Below are positions 1-10,004 of a stretch of 64,000 bases of DNA, piece by piece. A model generated the notes under the pieces. That model did no database searches, was not told the DNA's origin, and saw only the letters and a list, made by a program, of their open reading frames with translations. The stretch's first letter is position 1, and each line of letters opens with the position of its first letter. Position numbers and translations under genes: made by a program. This DNA is from Peribolospora baueri (Eukaryota; Basidiomycota; Peribolosporomycetes; Peribolosporales; Peribolosporaceae), in assembly GCA_029717555.1 (NCBI GenBank), contig JAMDHS010000052.1:96981-160980 (forward strand), in the 5' to 3' direction.

Positions 1-1190
1 GTGGCGGCGATGAAGGGGAGCTCGAATTCATCCCTATACACGTCCAAATTTTGCTTGTTCGTATCTTGCTCGTCGAGGCCCAGAGCGACTGTGTATATGG
101 ATGGGATAGGTGCGATGAGTTAGAGCATTGCGCACCGGACGACGCCCAACGACACATCGAGACTCACCGAGGCTGTCCACAATCTTCTTCACTAGGACGG
201 TCTCGATCACCTCTCCATTGCGCTGCTTCTCTATCTGCTTGAGCAGAGCGGTGATCAATTTGCCTTTGCTCTGCACATGGGCGAAAAGCTCCTTTTTCCA
301 TTGGACGAGGGCGAGCTAATAGAGGCGTGGAGGAGGCGGGAGAAAAGAACGAGTCAGCACGGCTGAACCGACCAGTGTGGTCGTGGGGGGCAGAGAGGCG
401 AAGGCGCACCGTGTAAACGTTGTAAACGTTCCGCCGCCCCTCGTCCTTCTCCCGCTTGACCCAGTGACGGTTGAGGTATGTGAACAGCCGATGGACGTAG
501 TTGGCTCCATTTGTGTACCGCTCCCACTCTCGCGCATAGAACTTAAGCAATGGCTCGTCGATGTACTGCTCGGATTCCTGAAGGCGGGGAGAGGAGGGTG
601 GGTGAGATGGGAGAGACGAGAACGGTAGATAAACGGCGAATGGAAGGGGCGAGCGACGCACCTTGCGTACTTGCCACAAATGCTCCTGGAAGTACTTGAC
701 AAGATGATTATAAAGATCAGAGCCCATCAAGTTGGCTCCGGCTGCAGCGATGGAATGCAAGGCAAAGGCGGAGAGGTGGATGAGAAGACGGACAGACGAG
801 TATACGTCCTCGAAGGGTGCCAACAGTAGAAGGATACTGACCCCTACCCTGGCTGGCAGTGCCGAGCGGTTGGGCGGTCGCGTGCATCCTGCTGCTGATG
901 CAGTAGTTGTAGGCGACGGTGTAGAGGGACATGTACTGGTTATAAGACATGCCCTCCAAGAGCCGGGTCATCTGAGAAACGGGTTGCGGTAGGGAGAGGT
1001 GAACGAGGGGGTCCAGGTGGAAGGATAAGGGCGGCGAGAATAGAGACTCACCATGGCGTCGATGCCATTTTCAAGGAAGCTCCAGGTGGCTCGGAGACTG
1101 GGAAGATGGGAATATAGGCGAGGTTAGAAAGGATCGTGGTGAGAGCCGGACAGGAACTCACTCGTTAGAAGGCGGTAGTTGTGTAGCCAT
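1..1190 (-). CDS. CDC53: Cullin-1 (SCF ubiquitin ligase scaffold), N-terminal part, runs off the left edge
   Basis: Cullin-1 is the scaffold of SCF E3 ubiquitin ligases; its N-terminal repeats bind the Skp1/F-box adaptor. The start is the ATG at 1190-1188. Exon 1 encodes about 10 residues and ends with a GTGAGT donor at 1161. The second exon (1052-1097) reads LRATWSFLENGIDAM and the third (from 971) reads MTRLLEGMSYNQYMSLYTVA, followed by YNYC, the cullin repeat 1 signature. Later exons carry GSDLYNHLVKYFQEHLW, the NGANYVHRLFTYLNRHWVKR stretch and, near 34-190, KGKLITALLKQIEKQRNGEV. All of these are typical of CUL1/Cdc53 rather than CUL3 or CUL4. At least five introns are present. The neddylation and RING-binding C-terminus lies outside the window. 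Family assignment is firm from conserved motifs; the exact boundaries of exons 4-6 were not worked out. Confidence 0.93.
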
Positions 1191-2036
1191 CTTGCGCTGT
1201 CTGGCGCCGTAAGGGGGGGGGAGTGGCGGGAAGAGGAGAAGAGAGTGTTGCGATGAAGATGGAGAAGAAAAGATGACGAAGGAGGTGGACGCGTGGGGGA
1301 AGAAAGGAAGAGAGACGGTGGTGTGTAGGAGACGGCGACGGCGTGAATGACTACGGGGGTGAGTGTGCGGGGTTGACGGTAATGCGCGAGCAACAGATGC
1401 GGGCGACAGGAGACAGAGAGAGACACCAAAGTCGTCAGCGCCGTCGCCGGTTCGCGCAGAGCTTGCTCCAACGGAGTGAGTGGTCGCCCGGCGCCTTGGC
1501 GCCTTCCTTCCTCCTTCCGACCCGAGATACTTAACCCTCGCCGATCCGGCCCTCACGCACCTGAAAGCCCTGGGAAGGGAACTAGTGGTTTAGCGGCGAA
1601 ACTCGAGGCGAGAGACGGGGCAGTGCGTCAACAACAGACAGGCAGCGAAGGGGAGGCGATGGAGACGAAGATGGAAAGAAGCAGCGGGCTTGCTTTGACT
1701 TGACTTGGACAGGTCGAGGTGAGTTCGCCGTGAGCTCGGCCATTTATTAGTCCCAGTCGTGTGCCCGTCGAGGTCACCGCACATGTGGCCGCCTATCTCC
1801 GCTCTGCAGCGAGCGGCGATCGGCCTCGGCTTAAGACACGACCACCCAGTTGGGTAACTACCACCATCCACCATCCATGAGAGCAGACGTCGTACGGACG
1901 GCAACGGCCACAGCGGCACGCAGGGCTGCTCGAGAGTGGCAAACGGAGAGAAAGGAAAGGAAGAAGAGGCACATTCGCTTGTGTTGAGGTTCATGTCGAT
2001 CGACGTTGTAGCCGCGCTCGGCCAAACCTTCATACC
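1191..2036. other. Intergenic region between divergent CUL1 and the phosphoesterase gene
   Basis: These 846 bases hold the two 5' regions of divergently transcribed genes. Long ORFs occur on both strands but lack conserved motifs and look like consequences of high GC. No repeat or RNA gene was seen. Confidence 0.5.
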
Positions 2037-3822
2037 ATGACCCACTCCACCCGTCAAGCACTCCATCCGCCCCCGAAGAAGGGCCAAGGTGCCGCGGCCT
2101 TCTTCCGCTCGAAGAGGGCGAGGCTCTTCCCTCCTTCTCTTCCTCCACCTTCTCATCAGGGCGCACCGACAATTCCTCCGTCTCTTCTTCCACAGCAAAG
2201 CTCGCGCCCAGAGGACGTCTCTCCTCATTCCGACGTGTCGCTCCCAGTAGACGTCCTCGTACCTCATACCTATATTTCTCCAGCGACTTACCATGTCCAC
2301 ATCGCCTCTGCTGACCAGACACGCCCCACCTATCAACCCTCTCACACCTCGACGCCCGTGCCCCGTTCTCTTAAAGCTGCTGCCGTCCCCGACCCGGACA
2401 ACCCGTGGGGCTTCCATCCGGAAATCCTCCGCCGTTTCCCCTGCCTTCGCAAGAGGAACTTCTACGTCATTCAACTCCATGACGTGAGTCTGACCGGCTG
2501 TGCATATCGTCTCTGCACTTCACCTCCCATTCGTGTGTGATCGACGTCAACGCATACATGAACCGCCTCCCCTTTTCGATGCGGTGCGGCGCCTCCTGCA
2601 GGTCTGACCGTTCGCTGTTGCCGCTTCGCAGGCCACCCGCCTTCACTACGACCTCCGCCTCCAGTGCGGTGGTAAGACGCTTAGCTGGGCCATACCGAAA
2701 GGCCTCCATCGCTCCTCGAACAACGGTCTCTGGCCCCGCTTGGCCGTCCAGACCGAGCCCCATGCGGTGGGGTACACTTTGGTAGACGCCGGTGGGAGCG
2801 ATCCCCAGATGATGTGGGATGTCGGGTGGTATGAAGGTCAGTTGCCCAATCTCCTCTCTCCCTCATCCGTCGTCCTCAAGCGTTCGGCTTTGGTCCCGGA
2901 GAGGGAGAGGGAAACTGATCGATGAACCGAGTCTTGACTGCCGCTTTGTCCCGTGTTCGGCTTTCTTCCCCTTCTCTGCGCCATCGCTTTACCTCCGTTC
3001 GCAGTCCACCCACACGCGGATGAGCTTGACCACGCCTCTGACGCCACAACCTCCGCGTCCTCGGACGACAACGACGACCTCTCTCACCGGCCCTCTTCCT
3101 CCCCCGCTCTCCTTACCCACGAAGAGCGCCTTTCGCGCTCCTTCGCGCGCAAGTCCATCTTTTTCACCCTGCACGGCATGCGCCTCCCCCGTTCTACGTT
3201 TGGACTGAGATGGAACGACGAGGGGCGAATTGTGTACTCTCGATCGCACAAGACCACGTTGCATTGGCTTCTCTTCAAACCCTCCAGAAAGAGCTCCGGA
3301 AAGGGCAAGTCTGGCGGTTTGGGTCGCCGTGGCGAGCGCTCGGTGCGCTCGTGGTGGACGGAGGACGACGAGGGTGAAACAAAGCTGAGCGAGAGCAAGG
3401 CGACGAGCCTCCTCAGCGGGCGGACGCTGGAGGAGATGAGAGGTAGCAAGCGCGTCCAGGGCTTCGATCCCGTTCCTGGCGCCAACTACGGCATCGAGTG
3501 GAGCTTGGCTCGAGGACAAGCAAAGGGCGAAGAGGGACTAGAGGGAGAGCGAGAGCGAGCGCTGGCGGCGGAGGACGAGAGCGTGGTGGAGCTGGTGGGG
3601 ACGGGCGAAGAGGAGGATTTCTTGGCAAGGTATGCCTCTGGGGGTAGTGCTTCGACTTCATTCGAAGACTCTTCTCTCGACGGCGAAGATGAGAGGGACG
3701 GAGGTGCCATGCGTGGCCCGGCGAGAGCGGGCATCGACAAAGGCAAAGCCAGGGCCATGGATCCGGACGCCGCGGGCAACGCCCCAGCGCGAGAACGTCT
3801 GGACGCCATGCTCGCCGCATAG
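2037..3822 (+). CDS. LigD-type 3'-phosphoesterase domain protein
   Basis: Predicted stand-alone member of the DNA ligase D 3'-phosphoesterase (PE) family, which in bacterial LigD trims 3'-phosphate and ribonucleotide ends during end joining. Joined exons 2037-2483, 2632-2836 and 3005-3822 give 489 residues. Introns of 148 and 168 nt start with GTGAGT and GTCAGT, and the frame is continuous across both. The core motif around residues 143-165 reads YVIQLHDATRLHYDLRLQCG and is followed by GKTLSWAIPKGL. It keeps the two His and the Asp that bind the metal in LigD PE. A second block, SIFFTLHGMRLPRSTFGLRW, is followed by the KTTLHWLLFKP strand. The N-terminal 130 residues are proline-rich and the tail after about residue 300 is acidic and low complexity. 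There is no ligase or polymerase domain. A role in fungal end repair is inferred from the family. Confidence 0.85.
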
Positions 3823-4552
3823 ATCTCCTCCGCGGGCGGGACCCGAGAGTGCCTCCGTCGACGAACGTTATCGAGCATCTCCTCGGCGCCGCCCTTGGCT
3901 CCTCCCTCCCCATCACTGACCTCGCCAACCATACCTCCGATACGTGAAAAGCGCGCTGAGGAGCGGGCAAAGTGGTCAGCGTCAGCTCGGGAGGAGACAA
4001 AACGAGGGGAGGACGGGTCAAGGGAGTATACGGGCGTCGCGTAAGGGAAAGAGTCGGAGGCAGAGGAGGTGGGCACCACGGTGTCCTCAGCTTCTAGGCG
4101 CGGAAGGCTCGGCGACATAGCTTGGGAGGGCCCTCGCTCAAGCTCTTCGCGGCAGTCGCGGCCGAGGCAAGGGGAGATGGAGGCGAGCGCCGGACCGAGC
4201 CGGCGCGCGGTGGGGTAAGTCGAGTGACAGCCGTCTGTTCCCTAAGGCGCCTGGACGGCCGTTTCTCAGTCGTTCTCTCTAATCGTCGTCGGTCGTCGGT
4301 GCTGCTATCGAACACATGTATTCCTCCGCCATTGTCTGTACTTCTATCATATATAGGCTCCCGAAGCTAGCTCTCCCGAAGGTGTAAATCGTAGTTAAAG
4401 GCACGCACGCATGGCAAAGAGTTAGTTATTAGGGTTCTGCGGAATCTGATCGACGGCCGCCGACCTGGTCTCGTCGTCTTATGATTCTGAACGGTCGTAG
4501 ACTGTGACTACCGAGGGTACGTCCATAGACTGACGACCGAAAGGCATCCAGG
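3823..4552. other. Intergenic, no supported gene
   Basis: A minus-strand ORF (4118-3486) begins here and runs antisense into the phosphoesterase 3' exon. Its product is Ser/Arg/Pro-rich without a recognisable domain, so I treat it as a shadow, although its first 98 codons lie outside the other gene. Confidence 0.4.
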
Positions 4553-5221
4553 ATGGCCTCAACGACGTCGGGTGAGCGTTGCAAGGCGTCCGAGGCCCGC
4601 CGCCCGTTTGCGTGTCTTCCCCCCCGCGGGTCGGGTCGAAGAGGTATGAAGCGCTCCCTCGCTGACGTCGTACTCTTTTTCCTCGCAGACCCCGTCCACA
4701 AAGCGCACATGCGCACCGCCGTCTCTCTCGCGGGCCTCTGCGTGCCCACGCCCACGGCGTTCTGTGTGGGCTGCGTAATCGTCGATCCTTCCGTCTCTTC
4801 ATCCGCCACTCCCGGCAGTGACAGTGACAGCCATGGTGGTGGTGATCGACAAGCATCGGTCGTCTCGACAGGCTACTCGCGCGAACTGCCAGGGAACACG
4901 CACGCCGAGCAATGTGCGCTCGACAAACTCCTCGCCTCGCCGCCGCTGCCGTCCCACCTCCGACCCAACTTGCTGGACCTCTACACGTCCATGGAGCCTT
5001 GCTCGACCCGTCTGTCGGGCAACACCCCTTGCGTGGACCGCATCCTCTCCTCAAAACTCTTCAGGAGGATCTTTGTGGGCGTGAGCGAGCCCGACGACTT
5101 TGTGGCATGTGAAGGGAATCGCAAGCTTCGAGAGGCTGGATTGGAGGTCATTGTCGTGGACGGGTTTGAGAACGAGGCATTGGAGGCGGCGAGAAGGGGC
5201 CATGAGGACAAGAAAGATTAG
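4553..5221 (+). CDS. RIB2: DRAP-deaminase-like cytidine deaminase family protein (riboflavin pathway)
   Basis: Likely the fungal diaminohydroxyphosphoribosylamino-pyrimidine deaminase of riboflavin synthesis. Exon 1 is only 19 nt (4553-4571); a 117-nt intron (GTGAGC...CGCAG) leads to exon 2 at 4689-5221, giving 183 residues. The reading frame upstream of the acceptor is also open but the spliced form removes a non-conserved segment. The zinc-dependent deaminase signature is complete: GYSRELPGNTHAEQCALDKL supplies the HAE catalytic pair, and MEPCSTRLSGNTPC supplies the two zinc cysteines with the spacing of the RibD family (EPCSxxGxTPPC type) rather than the PCxxC of simple cytidine deaminases. 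The protein lacks the pseudouridine-synthase-like domain fused to yeast Rib2 and the reductase domain of bacterial RibD. Pathway assignment rests on motif resemblance. Confidence 0.8.
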   Translation: MASTTSGERCKASEARRPFACLPPRGSGRRGMKRSLADVVLFFLADPVHKAHMRTAVSLAGLCVPTPTAFCVGCVIVDPSVSSSATPGSDSDSHGGGDRQASVVSTGYSRELPGNTHAEQCALDKLLASPPLPSHLRPNLLDLYTSMEPCSTRLSGNTPCVDRILSSKLFRRIFVGVSEPDDFVACEGNRKLREAGLEVIVVDGFENEALEAARRGHEDKKD

Positions 5222-5837
5222 AGGTCGGAGTGCGCGCGCCCCCGTGTCGTCTGATGCCGAAGGGGCCAAAGGAGTGGATGGATGGCTAAAGTCGCGGATC
5301 GTGTTGGTTTGGAAGGTGCCCAGCGTCGCACTCCATGTCATCATCTGCAGCCCGTAACCGCTCGTTTATGACCCTCCAAACAACAAACAAATCTGCAGGG
5401 ATGGGGCCGGGCCTGATGTCGGATTTGCGCAAGCAACTCCCTACAGCACGCTTGCGAAGTAGCGTACATGATGCCATATACCTACCGTAGAACTGCAAGC
5501 GAAGCGGATGGCTCTCACCTAGTATTCCCTTATCGGAGGACGCAGCGTGAATTCGACTATGGACGGGGAGAGTTATACCTGGGTTGTTCGAGATCACTGA
5601 GGTGGAGAATCGTCGATGCGCTGCTACTGCGAGGGAATCGCCAGCGATCGTTAGGTGTGGTCAATGAAGGCAGGCGGCGTGGGACCCATCATGCCCTTGT
5701 ACACATGTATTCCACGGTGGTGACGGAGAAAGCGACGACGCTCAAAGAACGTCGCTGGTAGGCAGGGGCAGCCATACAGTCTATACAAGGAGAAAAAAAC
5801 GATACAAGATACCGCCCAGGCTGTATCTTCACCGCCA
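5222..5837. other. Convergent 3' region of the deaminase and FCF2 genes
   Basis: About 600 bases between two converging genes. I see no RNA gene, repeat or coding segment. Confidence 0.5.
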
Positions 5838-7471
5838 TCACGACTTCTCCCTCTTCCTCTTCTTCTCCTTCGCCCACTTCTTCCCTCCACTGCTCGCCTT
5901 GCCTTGCACATCTGCGAACCTGCGCTTGGTATACTTGCTCGCTTCGGCGTCCGCGATGAGCTCCTCCACGATCGATTTCCCCCGTTCTGCGCGCGGGACG
6001 ACCGACGCAGGTTCCAAGGCGGAGGGAAGGATTTTTCCAAGCTGAGCGGGCGTATGAAAGAGAGACGAAGCAAAGGGAAGAAAGCCAATCACGAGGCCCT
6101 CCAATCGGTCAGACAATGCTCTACGATTCTCGTCATCGCTACAGTTCGCGGGTGACCAAGGTCACTACACCAGGACAACAAGACAAGACCCGGGACTCAC
6201 CTGCGCAAACTTCGGCATGCCCTTGTCGACCCCTCCCTTGTAGAACCTCTTCGGATCCAAAGAGTTCCGGAGCCTGAGCGCCTGTACCTCTCTCCGCATC
6301 TCCTCTGCCGTCGGTCCTCTTCCATAGCTTGTCGACGTCGACGAGGAAGACTCTCCGGGTTTGGAAGGGGAATCGGCCGGGAAGGCCGGCATATCGAACC
6401 AATTTTTGCCAGCTGTAGATGCTTTGGCCTTGTGAATGAGCGGAAGGGGATCCCATGTCAGAGAGCCGACGGGCCTAAAAGGGTCACGATATGCAACTTC
6501 TAAACGGGCTCGACTTCCACAGCACGACTCACAGCCATCTTCTCCCTCTTCATCTGTCCCTTACTCTTCAGTGGCTCGCCCTTCATGTTGATCCTCTCAC
6601 CGCTCTCGAGCTGGTCGAGGAACCTGTCGACCTGTTTGTCATGTTCGCTCAATTGGGCTCGTCGTGTCGAAGAAAGCGCGTCTTTTCTTGACTCGGAGGT
6701 AGAAGTGGTGGCTTCTGGTGATGCGCCGTTTGCGGCGGATGAAGAGGGAGTGCGGGAAAGGTAGGGAGAGGGGAGGTTATATTGGAAGAGCGCTCCTGGG
6801 TCCAATTTCGGTAGCGGGCTGGATGAGACGATGTGATATGATAAAGTGGGTCCAATGGTGTCAAAGCATAGCCAGGCAAATAAAGATGATGCGGGAGTGG
6901 ACATATCCACGCCGTTGGCCAGCGTCGGCACGGAGGAGAAGACTCACCCCAATCGCTCCACCTTTGCGTTCACGTCGGCATCGTCCGCATCAAGCTTAAT
7001 CACATCTTCCTCTTCTTCCTTGCCCTCTTGTTCCCCCTCCTCTCCTCCCGCCTTATCTTTCCCCTTCTCCACCCCTTTCTCGCTGTTAATCTCCACCCTT
7101 TCCATCGAGGCCTTTAAGAACGCAGCGATGTTCGCCCGCTTTCTATCCTCATAGCCTTCCGTTTTCCATGGAGCTTCTTCCTTGGATTCCCCGGAGGATA
7201 CAGAAGCACTTGAATCGGAGTCCGAATCCAAATCCGAGTCCGAATCCGAGCTGGAAGAGTCCGAGTCTCCTGAACTTGCATTGGCTTCGCCGGGAGACGA
7301 GGGTGAAGGCGTGGAAGCCCGATGCACCGCTCCAGAGGGTTCAGCCTTGAGATCAGACGCCGGCAACGCGCTGTCCACCAACGCGGTGTCGTTTACCTCT
7401 TTGGAAGCTGCGTCGCCTGCCATTCTTGCTGAGGTATTGAGTCGGACGGGACGGGTCGCTTGTCGGTCCAT
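5838..7471 (-). CDS. FCF2: rRNA-processing protein Fcf2 (SSU processome)
   Basis: Fcf2 is a nucleolar factor for early pre-rRNA cleavage and 40S biogenesis. Proposed exons on the minus strand are 7423 (or the ATG at 7471)-6948, 6818-6601, 6499-6201 and 6041-5838; the lengths sum to 398 codons from 7423. The Fcf2 domain fills the C-terminal half: TAGKNWFDMPAFP, then VQALRLRNSLDPKRFYKGG, then MPKFAQ joined to LGKILPS, and RGKSIVEELIADAEASKYTK. The tail is Lys/Arg-rich. The N-terminal third is acidic with a Ser/Asp run (7180-7270). The second intron (6500-6600) is the least certain: the donor AGCG/GTGAGA and acceptor TTTAG are required to keep frame, while an attractive GTGAGT donor further 3' would shift it. 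The gene diverges from SUS1. Confidence 0.87.
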
Positions 7472-7708
7472 GCAAGTCGGCCGTCGGTCACGAAGGGAGA
7501 AACTGCGGCGATCGTTGCGTGCACGTGATCGACCTCGACGTCCCCGCGCTGCTTCTATCAATACTGTACTGTTCTCCAATCTTCTTTCGCCAGTTTTGCT
7601 CCATTTCTCCCCTCCTTTCACTTCTCAGTCCGCCGAGGTACATTGGTACGACGTTCAATTGCTCCTGGATTCGTGTCCACTCCTGTGATCTTCGGCCCAA
7701 CACTACCA
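7472..7708. promoter_or_regulatory. Short bidirectional promoter region between FCF2 and SUS1
   Basis: Only about 240 bases separate the divergent start codons, so both promoters must lie here. No specific binding site was recognised. The stretch is pyrimidine-rich on the plus strand towards SUS1. Confidence 0.45.
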
Positions 7709-8629
7709 ATGACCCCTCAGCCGAACGGCCGAGCGCCCAACGGCCTGGCGCGAGAAGGTGCGAACGGTAGTAACGGTAGTGGCGGGCGAGAACCAGTCGA
7801 GGCGTTGGGAACGCCGCCTAACGGCACCAGCAACGGCAGCGAAGGGGCGGACAGGGGCGCGAAAGAGGAAGCGTCGGGGGATTTGGGGGACGAAGGGGAG
7901 GACAGAAGGTCACAGTGGCAGGACGAGGAGAAGGAGGCGCTCTACAACGCGTTGCACGAGCGCTTCGTGTTGAGCGGAGCGATGATGAGGTACGTGTCTT
8001 TATATGTCTTCTCTCCTCTGTAAGCTTTGTCTTTGGGCTTTCTGAGAGCGGGGGTTGGGGCAGAGAGGACGGCAAGCGATGCACAGATCGATTCACCTGC
8101 TCTTCTGTCCGTCATTGCCATGGGGAACCTGTCCCGCAACCGATGCCTCTGGAACGGTATATCCTACAGCGTTAGACAGCAGATTTACTCCATGTTGGAA
8201 GACACAGAATGGGAAGCGAGAGTGGTGGACTATGCCAAAGGTACCGTTTCTCTGCACGTCTCCGCTCATCTCCCTTTCTCTCAGCCCGAGGTCGAGCTGA
8301 ACTGTTCTGTTTCGCGTTGTTTGGGTAATGGATCCAGAACGAGCAGCAGCGTTTGACATGCCGTCATTGGCTGCCCTTCAGGCCGAGGTGATGCCACGCG
8401 CGCTACGTGAGCAGCAAGGCTGTGGCCGTAGACCTTCACGGGGCACCTAGGTCGCCCCTCTACGACGATGCATACTCACCCTCATGTCATTGAACCGTCT
8501 TCCATCTTATTGCCCTCGGTCGTGTCTCCACCGTCTGCTCACACACCCACAGAAACATTGCCCGAAGAAGTGAAGGAGGTCGCCAAGGACATGATTATGA
8601 AGTTCCTGGACGAGAATGTGGAGGACTAG
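7709..8629 (+). CDS. SUS1: SAGA / TREX-2 subunit Sus1 (ENY2)
   Basis: Sus1/ENY2 is a small helical protein of the SAGA deubiquitinase module and the TREX-2 mRNA export complex. Exons 7709-7989, 8176-8240, 8347-8406 and 8553-8629 keep frame and encode 160 residues. The conserved part starts after an 85-residue Asn/Gly/Ser-rich N-terminus: EKEALYNALHERFVLSGAMM, then RQQIYSMLEDTEWEARVVDY, then a linker with FDMPSLAALQAEVMPRALR, and finally LPEEVKEVAKDMIMKFLDEN. These match the five-helix ENY2 fold (ERL..SGE / L..CGW / VP..VK..LL..I..FL). The third exon has three consecutive AG acceptors (8343, 8346, 8349) that all keep frame. Multiple introns are a known feature of SUS1 in yeasts. The Asn/Gly extension is longer than in yeast or human orthologues. 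Confidence 0.85.
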
Positions 8630-10004
8630 GACGAGATGGGATTCGGCTTGGCGGGGATTTGCCTCGTCGTCGTCGTCGTCCTGGCCGATGCGCTCCCACG
8701 GTCCGAGGGGAAAACCTTGCACATGGTTTATCAGCTATCGCCGTTCTCCAGGCCCGCCGCCTTGTCCCCTATTTGACGGGCCCTCTATTCAACGCACTGT
8801 TGGGTTCGATGGCGTGGAAAGGCGCGACAGACGGGCTATCGACCATTCATCACAGCCACGTCCTTCCCTCATTGGCCTTTTTAATCGTCTTTGTCGGTCA
8901 TCTCAGACACCATCATAGTCTCGCCGACAGTCAGCGGATCAGACGCTTGCCTCTCGTTTCCGGAAAGAGAGCGGTCTCCAGCAGGCCGGGGCCTAGGCGG
9001 CGACCCAACGAGCGGACGGAGGGCGGTGGACAACGGCCGAAGGACGAGGGGCGTGCCAAACGGCCGTCGGCGGTTCGCATTTCGACCGCGGTCGACCCAA
9101 CCTTTCGTCCCGCGCCCGCGCCCTTCTCAGCGCCGCCCTGCCTTCGCCCGACCAGACGGCACAGCACGAAGGGCCTCTCCCTCCCTACCTCCCTACCGTG
9201 CTCACTGCGCGCGCGGCCGGTCGCTGGGCTCGTTGTGGCGTTAGATCCGTGCGCGGACAAACCTGTTTAGTCGGTCCGCCGCGCAAAAACCCTTCAATCC
9301 ACGCCGTGGTCATGTTCACCGACGAGCGTCGCATGTCAATCGGAATCGGACGCCTCTTTCGAACCCTCCCCTGTTATGTAGGTAGAACCCATGCACCTTT
9401 GGACAGACGCCAGCCGACCAACCCTGTCCAAGCCAACCGTGCCTAGAGCCTCATGTCCGTCTGCCTGTGTGCGTCCGTCCGTCTGTCGCTCCGAAAAAAG
9501 ACTACGAGACGATCGGGACGAGACGAGGGTCATGGTCAGGATACGATACGATACGATACGATACGATACGATACGATACGATACGATACGATACGTCGGG
9601 CGAAGCACGTAGGCTGTATGCCGTACCGCACTGCACTGCACTGCAAGCCCGCGACGAGTCATGGACGTGACGCGAGCAGCATGATCCGCCAGAGTGGGGG
9701 TTTAAGAAAGAAAGGAAAAAGAAGGAAATGCGGTGCGGTGCGCGAGCCGCGCTATTTTTTCACATGGACGTAAGGGAAATAGAGGGTAGTACTCGTACAT
9801 CTCCGTGCCTCGCCAGCGTGTGTGTAAGTGTGTGCGTAAGTGTGCGTGGGTGCGACCGCGTGTCCGACAGAACGACGGGCCGGCCGGTCCGGCGATCCAT
9901 CGGGTCGGGCCCGTCGTTCATGTCATCCCAACGACCGGGTCAGACGAACGAAAGAAAAGGGGGGAAAGGCAAATAAAAAGTCGGTAGGGGAGCAGAGATG
10001 GAGA
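8630..10004. other. Gene-poor region with short tandem repeats
   Basis: About 1.4 kb between SUS1 and the 3' end of eIF3e. It contains ORFs of up to 203 codons (8659-9270) without motifs, the ATACG array, an ACTGC triplicate near 9629-9645 and a TGTG(A/C)GT-rich stretch near 9818-9850. I find no gene. Confidence 0.5.
9541..9595. repeat. (ATACG)11 pentanucleotide microsatellite
   Basis: Eleven perfect copies of ATACG in 55 bases. Shorter runs of the same pentamer and of the related ACGAA occur at 26462-26479 and 26545-26572. Confidence 0.97.

Noticed and set aside
3486-4118. 210-codon minus-strand ORF antisense to the phosphoesterase 3' exon
   Set aside because: Low-complexity Ser/Arg/Pro product, no motif, overlaps a well supported gene for half its length.
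9541-9595. Telomere-like or centromeric repeat
   Set aside because: Pentamer ATACG does not resemble TTAGGG-type telomeres and is flanked by ordinary genes.
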